Source: Gari tellinella
Taxonomy: Eukaryota > Mollusca > Bivalvia > Cardiida > Psammobiidae
NCBI GenBank assembly: GCA_922989275.2
Contig: OV277868.1
Coordinates: forward strand, 50,342,216-50,406,215
Direction: 5' to 3'
DNA length: 64,000 nucleotides
The position numbers and the translations under genes were made by a program. Under the pieces are notes generated by a model. The model was given only the letters and a program-made list of their open reading frames with translations, ran no database searches and had not been told where the DNA came from. Position 1 is the stretch's first letter. Each line of letters opens with the position of its first letter. Of the stretch, positions 23,104 through 31,828 are shown in pieces.

Positions 23104-24166
23104 GACGGAGGAGGAGGGAGGAATGTGTATGGGAGGAGGAGGGAGGAGGAAGAGGTAAGAATGTGTATGGGAGGAGGAGGAGGAGGAGGGAGGAATGTGT
23201 ATGGGAGGAGGAGGGAGGAGGAGGAGGAAAGAATGTGTATGGGAGGAGGAGGAGGGAGGAGGGAGGAGAGATGTGTATGGGAAGAGGAGGAGGAGGAGGA
23301 GGGAGGAATGTGTATGGGAGGAGGAGGGGGAGGAGGAGGTTAGAATGTGTATGGGAGGAGGAGGAGGACGGAGGAATGTGTATGGGAGGAGGAGGAGCAG
23401 GAGGAGGAGGTAAGAATGTGTATGGGAGGAGGAAGAGGAGGAGGGAGGAGTATGTAAGAATGTGTATGGAAGGAGGAGGAGGAGGAGGAGGAGGGAGGAA
23501 TGTGTATGGGAGAAGGAGGGAGGAGGAGGAGGTAAGAATGTGTATGGGAGGAGGAGGAGGAGGCGGAGGAGGGAGGACTGTGTATGGGAGGAGGAGGAGG
23601 AGGAGGGAGGAATGTGTATGGGAGGAGGAGGGGGAGGAGGAGGTAAGAATGTGTATGGGAGGAGGAGGAGGAGGAGGGGGGAATGTGTATGGGAGGAGGA
23701 GGGAGGAGGAGGAGGTAAGAATGTGTATGGGAGGAGGAGGAGGAGGAGGAGGAGGAGGGAGGACTGTGTATGGGAGGAGGCGGAGGAGGAGGAGGGAGGA
23801 ATGTGTATGGGAGGAGGAGGGGGAGGAGGAGGTAAGAATGTGTATGGAAGGAGGAGGAGGAGGAGGAGGAGGAGGAGGGAGGAATGTATATGGGAGGAGG
23901 AGGGAGGAGGAGGTAAGAATGTGTATGGGAGGAGGAGGAGGGAGGACTGTGTATGGGAGGAGGAGGAGGAGGAGGAGGGAGGAATGTGTATGGGAGGAGG
24001 AGGGGGAGGTGGAGGTAAGAATGTGTATGGGAGGAGGAGGAGGAGGAGGGGGGAATGTGTATGGGAGGAGGAGGGAGGATGAGGTAAAAATGTGTATGGG
24101 AGGAGGAGGGGGGAATGTGTATGGGAGGAGGAGGAGGGAGGAATGTGTATGGGAGGAGGATGGCAT
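23104..24166. repeat. GGA-rich minisatellite
   Basis: About a kilobase of GGAGGA runs punctuated by AATGTGTATGGGAGG every 30-70 bp. The plus strand is almost pure purine plus GTGTATG. Because the repeat lacks stops it stays open in several frames on both strands (343 aa Gly/Arg/Glu-rich, 417 aa Pro/Ser-rich). These are not credible proteins. The strand asymmetry could allow triplex or G-quadruplex structure. Confidence 0.9.
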
Positions 24167-24379
24167 GACAGTACCTCGTTCTATAAGAGCGTAAGCAACC
24201 ATGTCGATACGATAGTATTCCAACTGACGGAAGATGGAACGTCCCAGTATCTGAGAATACATTATCTACTCGCTCTGGGACTTTTATAGGACATAGAACG
24301 AGATAACCCGAGACGTGAGAAATGAAACCCCGCTCGAACCAATACCAAATAAGGTAACTAGAAAGATGTATGTGTATGA

Positions 24380-24960
24380 AGGTAGAGAATCGCTCATGCG
24401 TGACCGAGTTCGATCGACGCGGAATGGGACCCCGAACCCGATGACATCAACCCGATGTGGATCCGACTTCATCTAAGGGAGTTAGGGCGATATCAATCGA
24501 CGCGGAAATGGGTTCGGAGTCGAAAGACATCAACCCGGTGAAGATCCGACAGCAAATAAGCGAGCTAGAACAATTTTACGTTTTCCCGCCTTTTTATAGC
24601 CGCCATTTTGAAATGAAAATCTCGGATAACTCGAAAACGAATGATGGGAGACCTACGAAAGTTATATTTTTAGAATCGTCTCGATGAGACCTAAACGATG
24701 GTAATACTTTCAATTCGTTCTATTTTTGGACGAAATTTGATGTATTGGCCCTTTAAAGTCGACTGACGGAGCAATGACCCTTTAATACTATGATACGGTT
24801 TCGCACTAAAACGTTTTTAGCTCGAAAACTATTCCTCGTTACTATACAATATTAAACATTTTCAGAATCGTTTCGATGAGATCTAAACGCTGGAACTACT
24901 TTGAATGAGATCTTATTTTTGTCGAAATTTCCAAATATTATCGAAAGTTTGTGGTTTTCT
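24380..24960. repeat. Short direct duplications inside the Polinton-like element
   Basis: TCGACGCGG ... GACATCAACCCG-GTG blocks occur twice (about 24412-24465 and 24500-24550). An AGAATCGTYTCGATGAGAYC block occurs twice (about 24670 and 24865). The 76-codon frame at 24457-24687 spans the first duplication and has no recognisable domain. No gene is supported here. Confidence 0.5.
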
Positions 24961-24964
24961 CCCC

Positions 24965-25246
24965 TTAAACCTTAATGTTTACAACTAAACGTAATAAGAG
25001 TACTTTTTTCTTGACTACGTCTTTTCTACAATTAGACTCTTTGATAGAAGCAGTTTGGATCCTTTTCAGATGACACGTTAATTGATGCCTGATCAGTTCT
25101 TTACATAGGTCAGCGTAGATGTAAAGACCCTCGTCCGCCTTTACGGTGGACAAAGCCTTGGCCGTCGCGTGAAATTCCACCAAGGCCACTTTCCATACAC
25201 CGGGTAAATACAAGGGAAATTTCAGCTGTACTCTGAACCGTTCCAT
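24965..25246 (-). pseudogene. Fragment resembling a Maverick/adintovirus structural protein
   Basis: The 93-codon frame contains FRVQLKFPLYLPGVWKVALV and GLYIYADLCKELI. Paired motifs of this type (a beta-strand stretch with a central G-x-W-x-V-x-L, followed by a LYIYADL-like segment) recur in conserved uncharacterised, probably virion, proteins of invertebrate Mavericks. I recall the pattern from the family rather than from a search. The frame is short and has a stop just upstream of its first Met; the end is unrelated in character. It is therefore probably the N-terminal remnant of a longer gene. It lies downstream of the Cys-rich ORF on the same strand. Confidence 0.45.
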
Positions 25247-25342
25247 GATAACTATCGCAACCTACGTGACTGAGGTCTAGTTCTATTCTGCTAGTGACTC
25301 CTCTCGACCTCTTAACCAATGTTCATCCATGCACACGGTCTG

Positions 25343-25903
25343 TCATCTCATTCTTCGGTAATCCGATGTCCTTAGGTCTTTTTCATCTGCAACCTGGCTG
25401 TAACCGCAAGACGGGCACACGCGGTCCACATATCCTTTCCAACTCCCGCCAGAACAGCCAAACCAATCTTCGCACAAATGACATTCGCAAGGTCCTTTTC
25501 GAAAGAAGGTCTTCAATGACCCGCATTGTCTACACTGGCGTCTCTCTCGAAGTTGAAAAAGCATCTTTCGAAAAAACTCGGAGCTTAAAATTAGTTCTTC
25601 GATACCTAGGAGTTTCAACGACGCTGACAATACAGACAAGCGTTGTCTCTTGAGGAGGGTATGGGAGAGTTGGTACCACGCTTGTCTTTTGCGCCGCTTT
25701 TGATGTATAATGTTAAGAACGGCCATTCTAAATGTGCTTCTCCAGTACGATTTTCGTCCTCTGATGTAGTTCTCGAGCGGAAAATAATATCTTCCTTTGA
25801 TCCGTTTAAAGAAGACACCGTGACACTGCCTAACGTCTTTCCTGGCCAGGTGGGGAATTCCTTTGAAGGAATATAGTTTCATGCCTCGGTACCCCGCCTT
25901 CAT
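25343..25903 (-). CDS. Cysteine-rich, basic ORF of the Polinton-like element
   Basis: A 186-codon open frame. The first 130 residues are basic and hydrophobic, without a known domain. Residues about 123-170 contain CRQC, CECHLC and CPSC pairs, with a GGSWKGYVDRVCPSCGYSQ stretch, suggesting two zinc-binding knuckles. The frame sits between the inner inverted repeat and the capsid-like fragment, same strand. Opposite-strand frames of up to 119 codons overlap it but show no domain. I do not recognise the family. A DNA- or RNA-binding role is only suggested by the zinc-ribbon look. Confidence 0.45.
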   Translation of the reverse strand: MKAGYRGMKLYSFKGIPHLARKDVRQCHGVFFKRIKGRYYFPLENYIRGRKSYWRSTFRMAVLNIIHQKRRKRQAWYQLSHTLLKRQRLSVLSASLKLLGIEELILSSEFFRKMLFQLRERRQCRQCGSLKTFFRKGPCECHLCEDWFGCSGGSWKGYVDRVCPSCGYSQVADEKDLRTSDYRRMR

Positions 25904-26021
25904 AGTGTTACTTTTACCCTATGGATATCAATTTGAAACACATTCAATCACCGGTATATATATAGATAACCGATTATCCTCAGACCCATTCTTTAAACGG
26001 CTTTCATAAACGAATGAACGC

Positions 26022-26325
26022 AACTTTTATCTGATTAGATTCGAAAGAATCTTGGGTTAGCAACGAATAAATCACTCCTGCTTATTCTTTTCCGCTAGTC
26101 TTTGCATAAGCCACTTTATTTAAATGACTTCAATGAGCAGGACACACCATTTATCTGAGCAGATTCGAATTAAGCTTGGATTAACAACGAATAAATTTCA
26201 CTTGCTGATTGTTTTCCGTTAGTCTTTACATAAGCCACTTTATTTAAATGACTTCAATAATTATATGAGCAGGACACAACTTTTATCTGAGCAGATTCGA
26301 ATGAATCTTGGATTAGCATTTAATA
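26022..26325. repeat. Tandem repeat, about 130-bp unit, 2.4 copies
   Basis: Units begin AACTTTTATCTGAGCAGATT (or a diverged form) and share GCCACTTTATTTAAATGACT. The array lies inside the Polinton-like element between the Cys-rich ORF and the inner inverted repeat. Non-coding. Confidence 0.75.
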
Positions 26326-26534
26326 AAAACTAATAAACGGGCGTGATCTTTACACTGTGGAGTCGGAGCTAGAAATGACGTGTCGGCTACTGGATATATA
26401 AATTTAATATTCTCTATTATATTTAAACAAACAATGACCGCACCCTTGGGACAGCCTCATTCTCTCTATGAGTCAATATGAGTCAATTGATTACCTTGAG
26501 CGATAGAGGATAATTGACCGTTAAACAGCGTCAT

Positions 26535-28049
26535 TCGTCATTAAATTTCTTTTGTCAAAATATTCGCTAAACACATCATATAAGAAAAAAAAGCAGACGA
26601 CAAGATTACGCGGACGTTATTGGGGTAGTGGGTTAGACATACTCGTTTGGGGGAACAGCGGTAAGCTGTAAGGATCGTTGTTGAAAGGGTCGTTGTAGAG
26701 ACGGCGTACTGTAATTGACTCCGAGTGACAAAAAAAATGTGGTGAACCTTATCATTGTATTGACATACCCTTACTATTCGAGTGCAAAACTTTAAAGAAA
26801 CGTTTATTTTACTCTTTTCGCGTGTACTGCGAAAGTGCAATGTCTGTCCCATTGAGTTTTAAGAAAGTAAAGACACCAAATGATGAGTGTCAAACGGGTT
26901 GGATCCAGATAAGACGCGGCGTCTCAATTGGCAGTATTAAACGTTAAGCGTGTCAAAATCGCGTATAGTGTAACAGACACCGATTGAGACGAAAGTCGTG
27001 TGCGTCCAGGCCTAGCCCTAACCCTTAATATACGAAAACTAGTAGCATTGTTTAACTCATTTCACGTCCGCTTTAAAAGTACCGTGTCTGTCAAATTCGT
27101 TTTAAGAAAACCAAATGATGAGTAATAAACATTGTGTATCCGGATTATTAGAGGCGTAACGATATGGTTCCACACTGTCCATATCGGTCGAGTCCCGAAT
27201 GGCGAGATAAGGGTTCAGTCGCTAGGATATCGTCTGCCTGGTTATTGACCTTGTTAAACGTTCTATTGAAGTAGGGATGGGGGCTTAACAGACTGACCCT
27301 TAATATAGGAGTGAACAATTGTACCTTGATTTAACTCTTTTCGGGCCATAACGGCTTTGAAAGTGCGATTTTAAATTATGTTTTAAGTAAAGATACCGAA
27401 AAGATGAGTGTCAATGGGTTGGATCCAAATCAGACGCGGCGCCTCATCTGACGTTGTTTTCAGGGTTTAAGCAAAAGGGATCGGCTTTCAAAAGGGCTGT
27501 AATTGTAACCCTGGGCTATTGACACATTAGAAGAAAATGTCAACAAACACTGTAGATAAACACTTAAGTCTGTTAGCGGCACGCGACTTGATTTCGGCTG
27601 GACAGTTAACGAAACCGAAATTATAATATGGAATTAAACGAAATTGGAATGTAAGGGGCTAATCTGGATCCAATCTGTTTGGAACTTGAATCCAGACCAG
27701 ACGCTTATAACGTTCTTGCGATCCACTCGCGAAGTGCTAAGGCCTCTATGGAATGCGGGATAGTCGGCGTATCGAAGACCGCACCCGTCATAGGATATCC
27801 TCCCTATTGTGACGTCTCGGGTGACGGCAGCAGCCATGCGGTAAACTCTATGGAACGCGGGATGGGTGAGGTGACCTCTATTGATCTAGGGCGTTGACGC
27901 CCGGTGGGATGGGTAGGGTGACCTCTTGCTCTAGGGTGGTGCCCCTATTGTTCTAGGTCATTACGGTCTCCTTCTTGTGACGTCATCAACGGAATGTGGG
28001 ATGGTCGGCTCTATTGTTCTAGGGTGGAGCCCCTCTAGGTCAATGACCT
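26535..28049. repeat. Right inverted repeat, inner part
   Basis: This is the inverted partner of 20403-21825. Nucleotide agreement is very high from 26890 to 28049 and weaker from 26535 to 26880. It is cut off from the right terminus by the 1.77-kb gene module at 28050-29815. Confidence 0.8.
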
Positions 28050-28370
28050 ACGTCAAAGGGAATTTTTAAACGTCTCCTTCCGCTTTTTAGAAATAACTGG
28101 ACCGAATGTCTTTGGCGTTTCACGACGATCGAAAATCTGTCGTTTATTTGACAAGTCACTTCCTTATTCGAAAATGTCACACTTTGAAACTCGTCTTAGG
28201 ATAACCGATAATGAGAAACGTCTAAATGTTTTTGTGTCATGCTACATATGTGAACAGTTCGAGTACTCCGATGGTAATGATCGTACGCTAGCGTGACATA
28301 ACGATATATACAAAACACTCGCTAAAATACGTCATCAACACTCATGAGTCAAAATTATTGGACTTTAGAG

Positions 28371-28865
28371 TTATCGGGGTGAACATTCCACGCAGTCGGC
28401 CACGTCGTGGTTAGAATCGGAGTAGCACGCCACGCTAGTCCTCAGTTCTGGTACAAAACTATCTAGGCTTCGTAATCCGTTTCTCAACTCCCTGAATTGT
28501 TCGAAAGTAAGCGACACTCCCTTTCTAGTGGCCTGTATTTCCTCAGATCCCTCGGGAAACCAAAATTGTCTAATATCGACGCGGTTAAATCCGCTCTGAA
28601 CGGTCACGTGCCAGTTTCCACCCAGATGACGTCTGTAGAACGTGTCTTGATTCAGTTCCATCATAGACACGGCATTCTCAAGGAACGGTAAACTCGCAAA
28701 CAGTTCGTTACACCGCTGTAGAGTCAAAGCGATGCCGTCCTTGGTAGGAGTATTTTCGCGTAATAATTTCCTGATGTGTACGTAGGATTTTCCGTTAAAG
28801 ACGCTATCGAAAAGATACCAGTCTTGTCCCAAGTGTTGTCGATATCTGGGGTTAATGACGGCCAT
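28371..28865 (-). CDS. Tandem PC4/p15-like transcriptional coactivator protein
   Basis: A 164-residue protein with two copies of the PC4 fold pattern. Copy 1 is at residues about 12-59 (YVHIRKLLRENTPTKDGIAL) and copy 2 at about 81-131 (RVDIRQFWFPEG, then TRKGVSLTFEQFRELRNGL). PC4/Sub1 proteins bind single-stranded DNA as dimers through this beta-sheet plus helix unit. Here two units in one chain could act as a built-in dimer (inference). The C-terminus is acidic and Cys-containing. The start codon overlaps the end of the 28852-29193 gene by 14 bases, a compact virus-like arrangement. A role in transcription or replication of the element, or in host gene control, is possible. Confidence 0.65.
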   Translation of the reverse strand: MAVINPRYRQHLGQDWYLFDSVFNGKSYVHIRKLLRENTPTKDGIALTLQRCNELFASLPFLENAVSMMELNQDTFYRRHLGGNWHVTVQSGFNRVDIRQFWFPEGSEEIQATRKGVSLTFEQFRELRNGLRSLDSFVPELRTSVACYSDSNHDVADCVECSPR

Positions 28866-29193
28866 CTGTCTGGTGGGTGCGAGCGTGTTCCTGATTAGAA
28901 GTTAAAGACGACTGGAGATACTGGGCTATCAAGCCTATTCTCTGACGTAAAGGCGTAGATGTAGGTGGGGTCGTAGCTGGTTTAGAACGTTTGACCTTCT
29001 TGGGTACGGGTCTAAGTCGATTCCCTTCGGGTATCACGTAATAAACACGACTAATTTTATCCTCAAATCGAACGGTTTTCTGCGACATGCGTTCCCTTCG
29101 AAATCGTAAGCTGAACTGCGAGTGTGTACTCCAGGTTTCGATAAGTATAGGATTCAATAAAGGAGTTTCATTGGTCAACGCATCTAAATCCAT
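28852..29193 (-). CDS. Small unknown protein of the Polinton-like element
   Basis: A 113-residue open frame between the BIR gene and the PC4-like gene, all on the minus strand, with 14 bases of overlap to the latter. The middle contains MSQKTVRFEDKISRVYYVIP, then a basic proline/lysine-rich stretch (RPVPKKVKRSKPATTPP) that could serve as a nuclear localisation signal. The KTVRF string fits the loose RVxF docking pattern for protein phosphatase 1, which also occurs by chance. I do not recognise a family. Its placement in a gene-dense, low-repeat module supports it being real. Confidence 0.5.
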   Translation of the reverse strand: MDLDALTNETPLLNPILIETWSTHSQFSLRFRRERMSQKTVRFEDKISRVYYVIPEGNRLRPVPKKVKRSKPATTPPTSTPLRQRIGLIAQYLQSSLTSNQEHARTHQTDGRH

Positions 29194-29316
29194 TTGATTG
29201 GATAGGAGTCGGTGCCCCTTGTGACGTCATTCGTGAGTCATATTTATCTTAGGGAATGTTGTGGCAGCAGTTTTGAGGATCGGTTGTGACGAGTCACGCC
29301 TGCGGTTTGATGATCA

Positions 29317-29751
29317 CTACCAATAAAGGGATGATACTTCCATTTTAGCCGATTCCGTTTGAACGGGGTCGATCGGTTTAGTCGATATGTTGGAAAAAAG
29401 ATGAGATCCGCTGCTAAACGGTTGAAATCCGGTCGTTTTATTCTGTTCTTTTTTCTGGCCAAAGGGAGGAACATCGAACGGTTTAGCCGACTCAGCGCCG
29501 ATCATTTTTATATACATGCACGAGGGTGATAATTTTTCGTGTTCTTTCATGGGGTCGTCATTTTCATCCCAGGCGTAGGCAGATACGTTACAACAAAAAC
29601 ACACCACTTTGTCATAGTGTCCCGTGTAATAAAAACCCGCTTTGGCGAGCTGGTACTGAGTCGGTTTCATTTGTTTGGGCCAATGTTCGTAGGTCATTAA
29701 ACGATCCTTGTAAAAGAGCATAGCGGCGTTATTCCACTGATACGCATTCAT
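29317..29751 (-). CDS. BIR-domain (IAP-like) protein carried by the Polinton-like element
   Basis: A 144-residue protein with one complete BIR domain at residues about 13-80: RLMTYEHWP, then LAKAGFYYTGHYDKVVCFCC, then a WDENDDPMKEH stretch and a final cysteine. Spacing is C-x2-C-x16-H-x6-C (C51, C54, H71, C78), the standard zinc site of inhibitor-of-apoptosis repeats. The rest is a polar, low-complexity tail without a RING finger or second BIR. IAPs bind caspases or IAP-binding motifs and block cell death; baculoviruses and malacoherpesviruses carry such genes. This one is the outermost gene, about 65 bp inside the right terminal repeat with its TGACGTCA cluster upstream. A cell-death-modulating cargo is inferred; anti-caspase activity cannot be judged from sequence. 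Confidence 0.85.
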   Translation of the reverse strand: MNAYQWNNAAMLFYKDRLMTYEHWPKQMKPTQYQLAKAGFYYTGHYDKVVCFCCNVSAYAWDENDDPMKEHEKLSPSCMYIKMIGAESAKPFDVPPFGQKKEQNKTTGFQPFSSGSHLFSNISTKPIDPVQTESAKMEVSSLYW

Positions 29752-29815
29752 CGCGGTAGATGTACTAAAACTAAAGGATTTTTAGGTTTCAACGTCTTTT
29801 AAACTATTGTTCTAG

Positions 29816-30101
29816 TTTATTATGGTCTCCTTCTTGTGACGTCATCAACGGAATGTGGGATGGTCCGCTTTATTGTTCTAGGGTGGTGCTCCTCTAAGAC
29901 AATGACCGTGACCCCTCGTGAGGTCATCCCATCGTGACGTCATCTACGGAATGTGGGATGGTCGGCTCTATTGTTCTAGGGTGGAGTCCCTCTAGGTCAA
30001 TGACCTTGAACTCCCGTGACGTCATCCCATTGTGACGTCATCGGTCACGTGACGGCTCCATGGCTCCAGACACTCTCCCAAAAGCCTCGCTATATACTAC
30101 T
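29816..30101. repeat. Right inverted repeat, terminal part
   Basis: It carries the element terminus and about 2.5 tandem copies of a subterminal unit of about 99 bp (landmark TGACGTCATC then CCCTAGAACAATAGAGCCGA in inverted sense). The left end has about 1.5 copies. Part of the same unit occurs again at 27950-28049. Confidence 0.75.
29837..30040. promoter_or_regulatory. CRE-like TGACGTCA cluster in the right terminal repeat
   Basis: TGACGTCA occurs at 29837-29844, 29935-29942, 30017-30024 and 30033-30040, and once more at 27978-27985. The cluster lies directly upstream of the minus-strand BIR gene (start 29751), a natural position for its promoter; this is inferred from position. Confidence 0.45.
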
Positions 30102-30107
30102 AAAGGG
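30102..30107. other. Target-site duplication, right
   Basis: AAAGGG follows the right terminus ATATACTACT and matches 20301-20306. Confidence 0.8.
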
Positions 30108-30244
30108 GATATAGATCTATGAAATGGGCCAAAACTAGTTCTGCAAAATCTGGAGATAAACGTTTCAAATAAAAAAAGTAGGGGTTGTCTTTTATGGTTA
30201 AATAATGATTTACACACGTGCTCCTAGTTTGTTTACAGTAGTAT

Positions 30245-30795
30245 TTGATACGCATTCATGTTTTAATTGAGACTAGAGCCTGATTCTGCCCCAGTGATGA
30301 CCCCGGCTAATTTGAAATAATATCTATTTGATCTATTTGATACGTATTTACGTATTTCACGTTTTAAATTAAGACACGAATTTGCCACAGTGAATACCCC
30401 GGCTAATTTTGTAATACAGTGGAGAATCTGTTATTCTTTCCCGTTTAAACGCAAACGTACGCAAACGCAAAGCACTAAAACGTAGAAAAGAACAATTTTT
30501 GGACAATTCTGATAATTCATGCTTATCTTGGTGGCAAACAGTTTGGAGCCTGATCAGACGCCGGGTTACCCGGCGTCTGATCTGGCTCCAAACTGTTTGT
30601 GAAAGAAAAAATCGTTTTAGCGTAAACGCGTTTATCGGGAAAGAATAACACATTCTCCACTGTAAGACACGAATTTGCCACAGTGATGACCCCGGCTAAT
30701 TTTGTAATATCTATTTGATACGCATTTTCTATTTTAATTGAGAATTCAACACGAATCTGCCCAAGTGATGACACCTGCTGATTTACAAATGTCGC
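30245..30795. repeat. Tandem ~115-bp repeat split by a T-family MITE
   Basis: Units carry GATACGCATT, AATTTGCCACAGTGATGACC-like and CCGGCTAATTT landmarks (about 30249, 30340, 30663, 30718). The third is interrupted by the MITE at 30417-30662. No coding potential is evident. Up to 31135 the sequence is AT-rich with an A run near 30910. Confidence 0.65.
30417..30662. mobile_element. T-family MITE, near-intact
   Basis: Flanked by TA on both sides; ends CAGTGGAGAATC / CATTCTCCACTG; hairpin core 30533-30600 with GACGCCGGGTTACCCGGCG centre. It sits inside a tandem repeat unit, and the flanks read on into each other across the TA. Confidence 0.9.
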
Positions 30796-31141
30796 CATGT
30801 ATTCAGTTGCCACTGTTTGCGGCTTAGGTAAGAAGTTTTTGGCCCCGTGTGCAGCGTGCAGAGTACAATAACTTCAATGCTGAAAACACACGAATTTAAT
30901 ATCCATTTCAGCAACAAAAAAAAAAAAAAAAATATTACCGCAAAATTCCAAGCGTTCTTAGTTTAAACATATTTATTTCCAGAAGTACATATGATTACAA
31001 TTATACATGCTAACGTTATTTTACAATACTTAGGAAAAGGATTGAAACGAAAGAATAAACTTATTGAGTTTCTCTCCTTACAAGCGTTCTTAGGGAGACG
31101 ATTCGTCATAAGTGTTATAAGGTTTTAATTATCCATAGATA

Positions 31142-31275
31142 CAGCGCTCCCTCTATACAACGACATCCAATGGTAGACACAAATATGTGCGTTGTTCGGA
31201 GGGCGTGGTTATAGGGAGGGTAATTGACCTTCATTTGCGAACAGCTTGAATCCAGATCAGACGCCGCGTCACACG
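31142..31275. mobile_element. S-family fragment
   Basis: Left end CAGCGCTCCCTCTATACAAC and the ACATCCAATGG module are present; the copy breaks off inside the hairpin core (AGACGCCGCGTCAC). Confidence 0.7.
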
Positions 31276-31316
31276 AATATGTCCTAAACAATATCAAGGC
31301 GAGTGTTAATGGTTCA

Positions 31317-31533
31317 TTAACCCATTCACTGCCATGACGTCATCAAATTTAAACAATTATCGTCTGCTTTTATTTCTAAAATTAAATATTTAGTTATTTT
31401 GACTAATGAAATATTGAAAGGAGTGCAAAACAGTTTGAATCCTGATCAGACGCCGCGTTACGCGGCGTCTGATCAGGATCCAAACTGTTTTCAAATTACT
31501 TTTGTACTCTGGGTAAGGTAGTGAAGGTGTAAA
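31317..31533. mobile_element. P-family MITE
   Basis: Left end TTAACCCATTCACTGCC, module CGTCTGCTTTTATTTC, hairpin 31427-31493 with GACGCCGCGTTACGCGGCGTC, right end GGTAGTGAAGGTGTAA. A 50-bp poly-T tract (31555-31606) follows. Confidence 0.75.
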
Positions 31534-31828
31534 TAACAGGGAAACTATTATAATCTTTTTTTTTTCCTTTTTTTTTTTTCTTTTTTTTTTTCTTCTTTTT
31601 TTTTATTATAATCTTTACAAACAGGATCCTAATTAGATGCAGCATAACTGTTTGCCACACTAACCGTTTTTTGAAAATAATTGTTTTTTAAGAACAATAT
31701 CAGACGACATTTGTTGCAGACGAAACAATTACCCAGCATGCAGAGATCAAGCTATGTTTTTATGTTTTTTATTTCCACCATTCAGCATGTAACAGTTGAT
31801 TTCAGACGGTTCAATGGAGCATTCGGTG

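Larger units (their letters stand above)
20307..30101. mobile_element. Polinton/Maverick-like element, non-autonomous, 9.8 kb
   Basis: The termini are exact inverted repeats beginning AGTAGTATATAGCGAGG. The element starts AG and ends CT and is bracketed by AAAGGG at 20301-20306 and 30102-30107. AG/CT ends, long inverted repeats and a 6-bp target duplication are the known signature of Maverick/Polinton DNA transposons. Known autonomous members are about 15-20 kb and encode family B polymerase, retroviral-type integrase, packaging ATPase, protease and capsid proteins. None of the enzymes is recognisable here. What remains are five minus-strand ORFs: BIR, unknown, PC4-like, Cys-rich, capsid-like fragment. 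I infer a deletion derivative that would need enzymes supplied in trans. The intact 6-bp duplication shows that both ends moved as one unit. Confidence 0.8.

Noticed and set aside
23009..24262. Long open frames on both strands (417 aa Pro/Ser-rich and 343 aa Gly/Arg-rich)
   Set aside because: Both come from the GGA minisatellite, which lacks stops in several frames; no domain, no complexity, no signal.
20307..30101. Intact autonomous Polinton or integrated virus
   Set aside because: No PolB, integrase, packaging ATPase, protease or major capsid frame was recognised in any frame; tandem repeats fill the middle.
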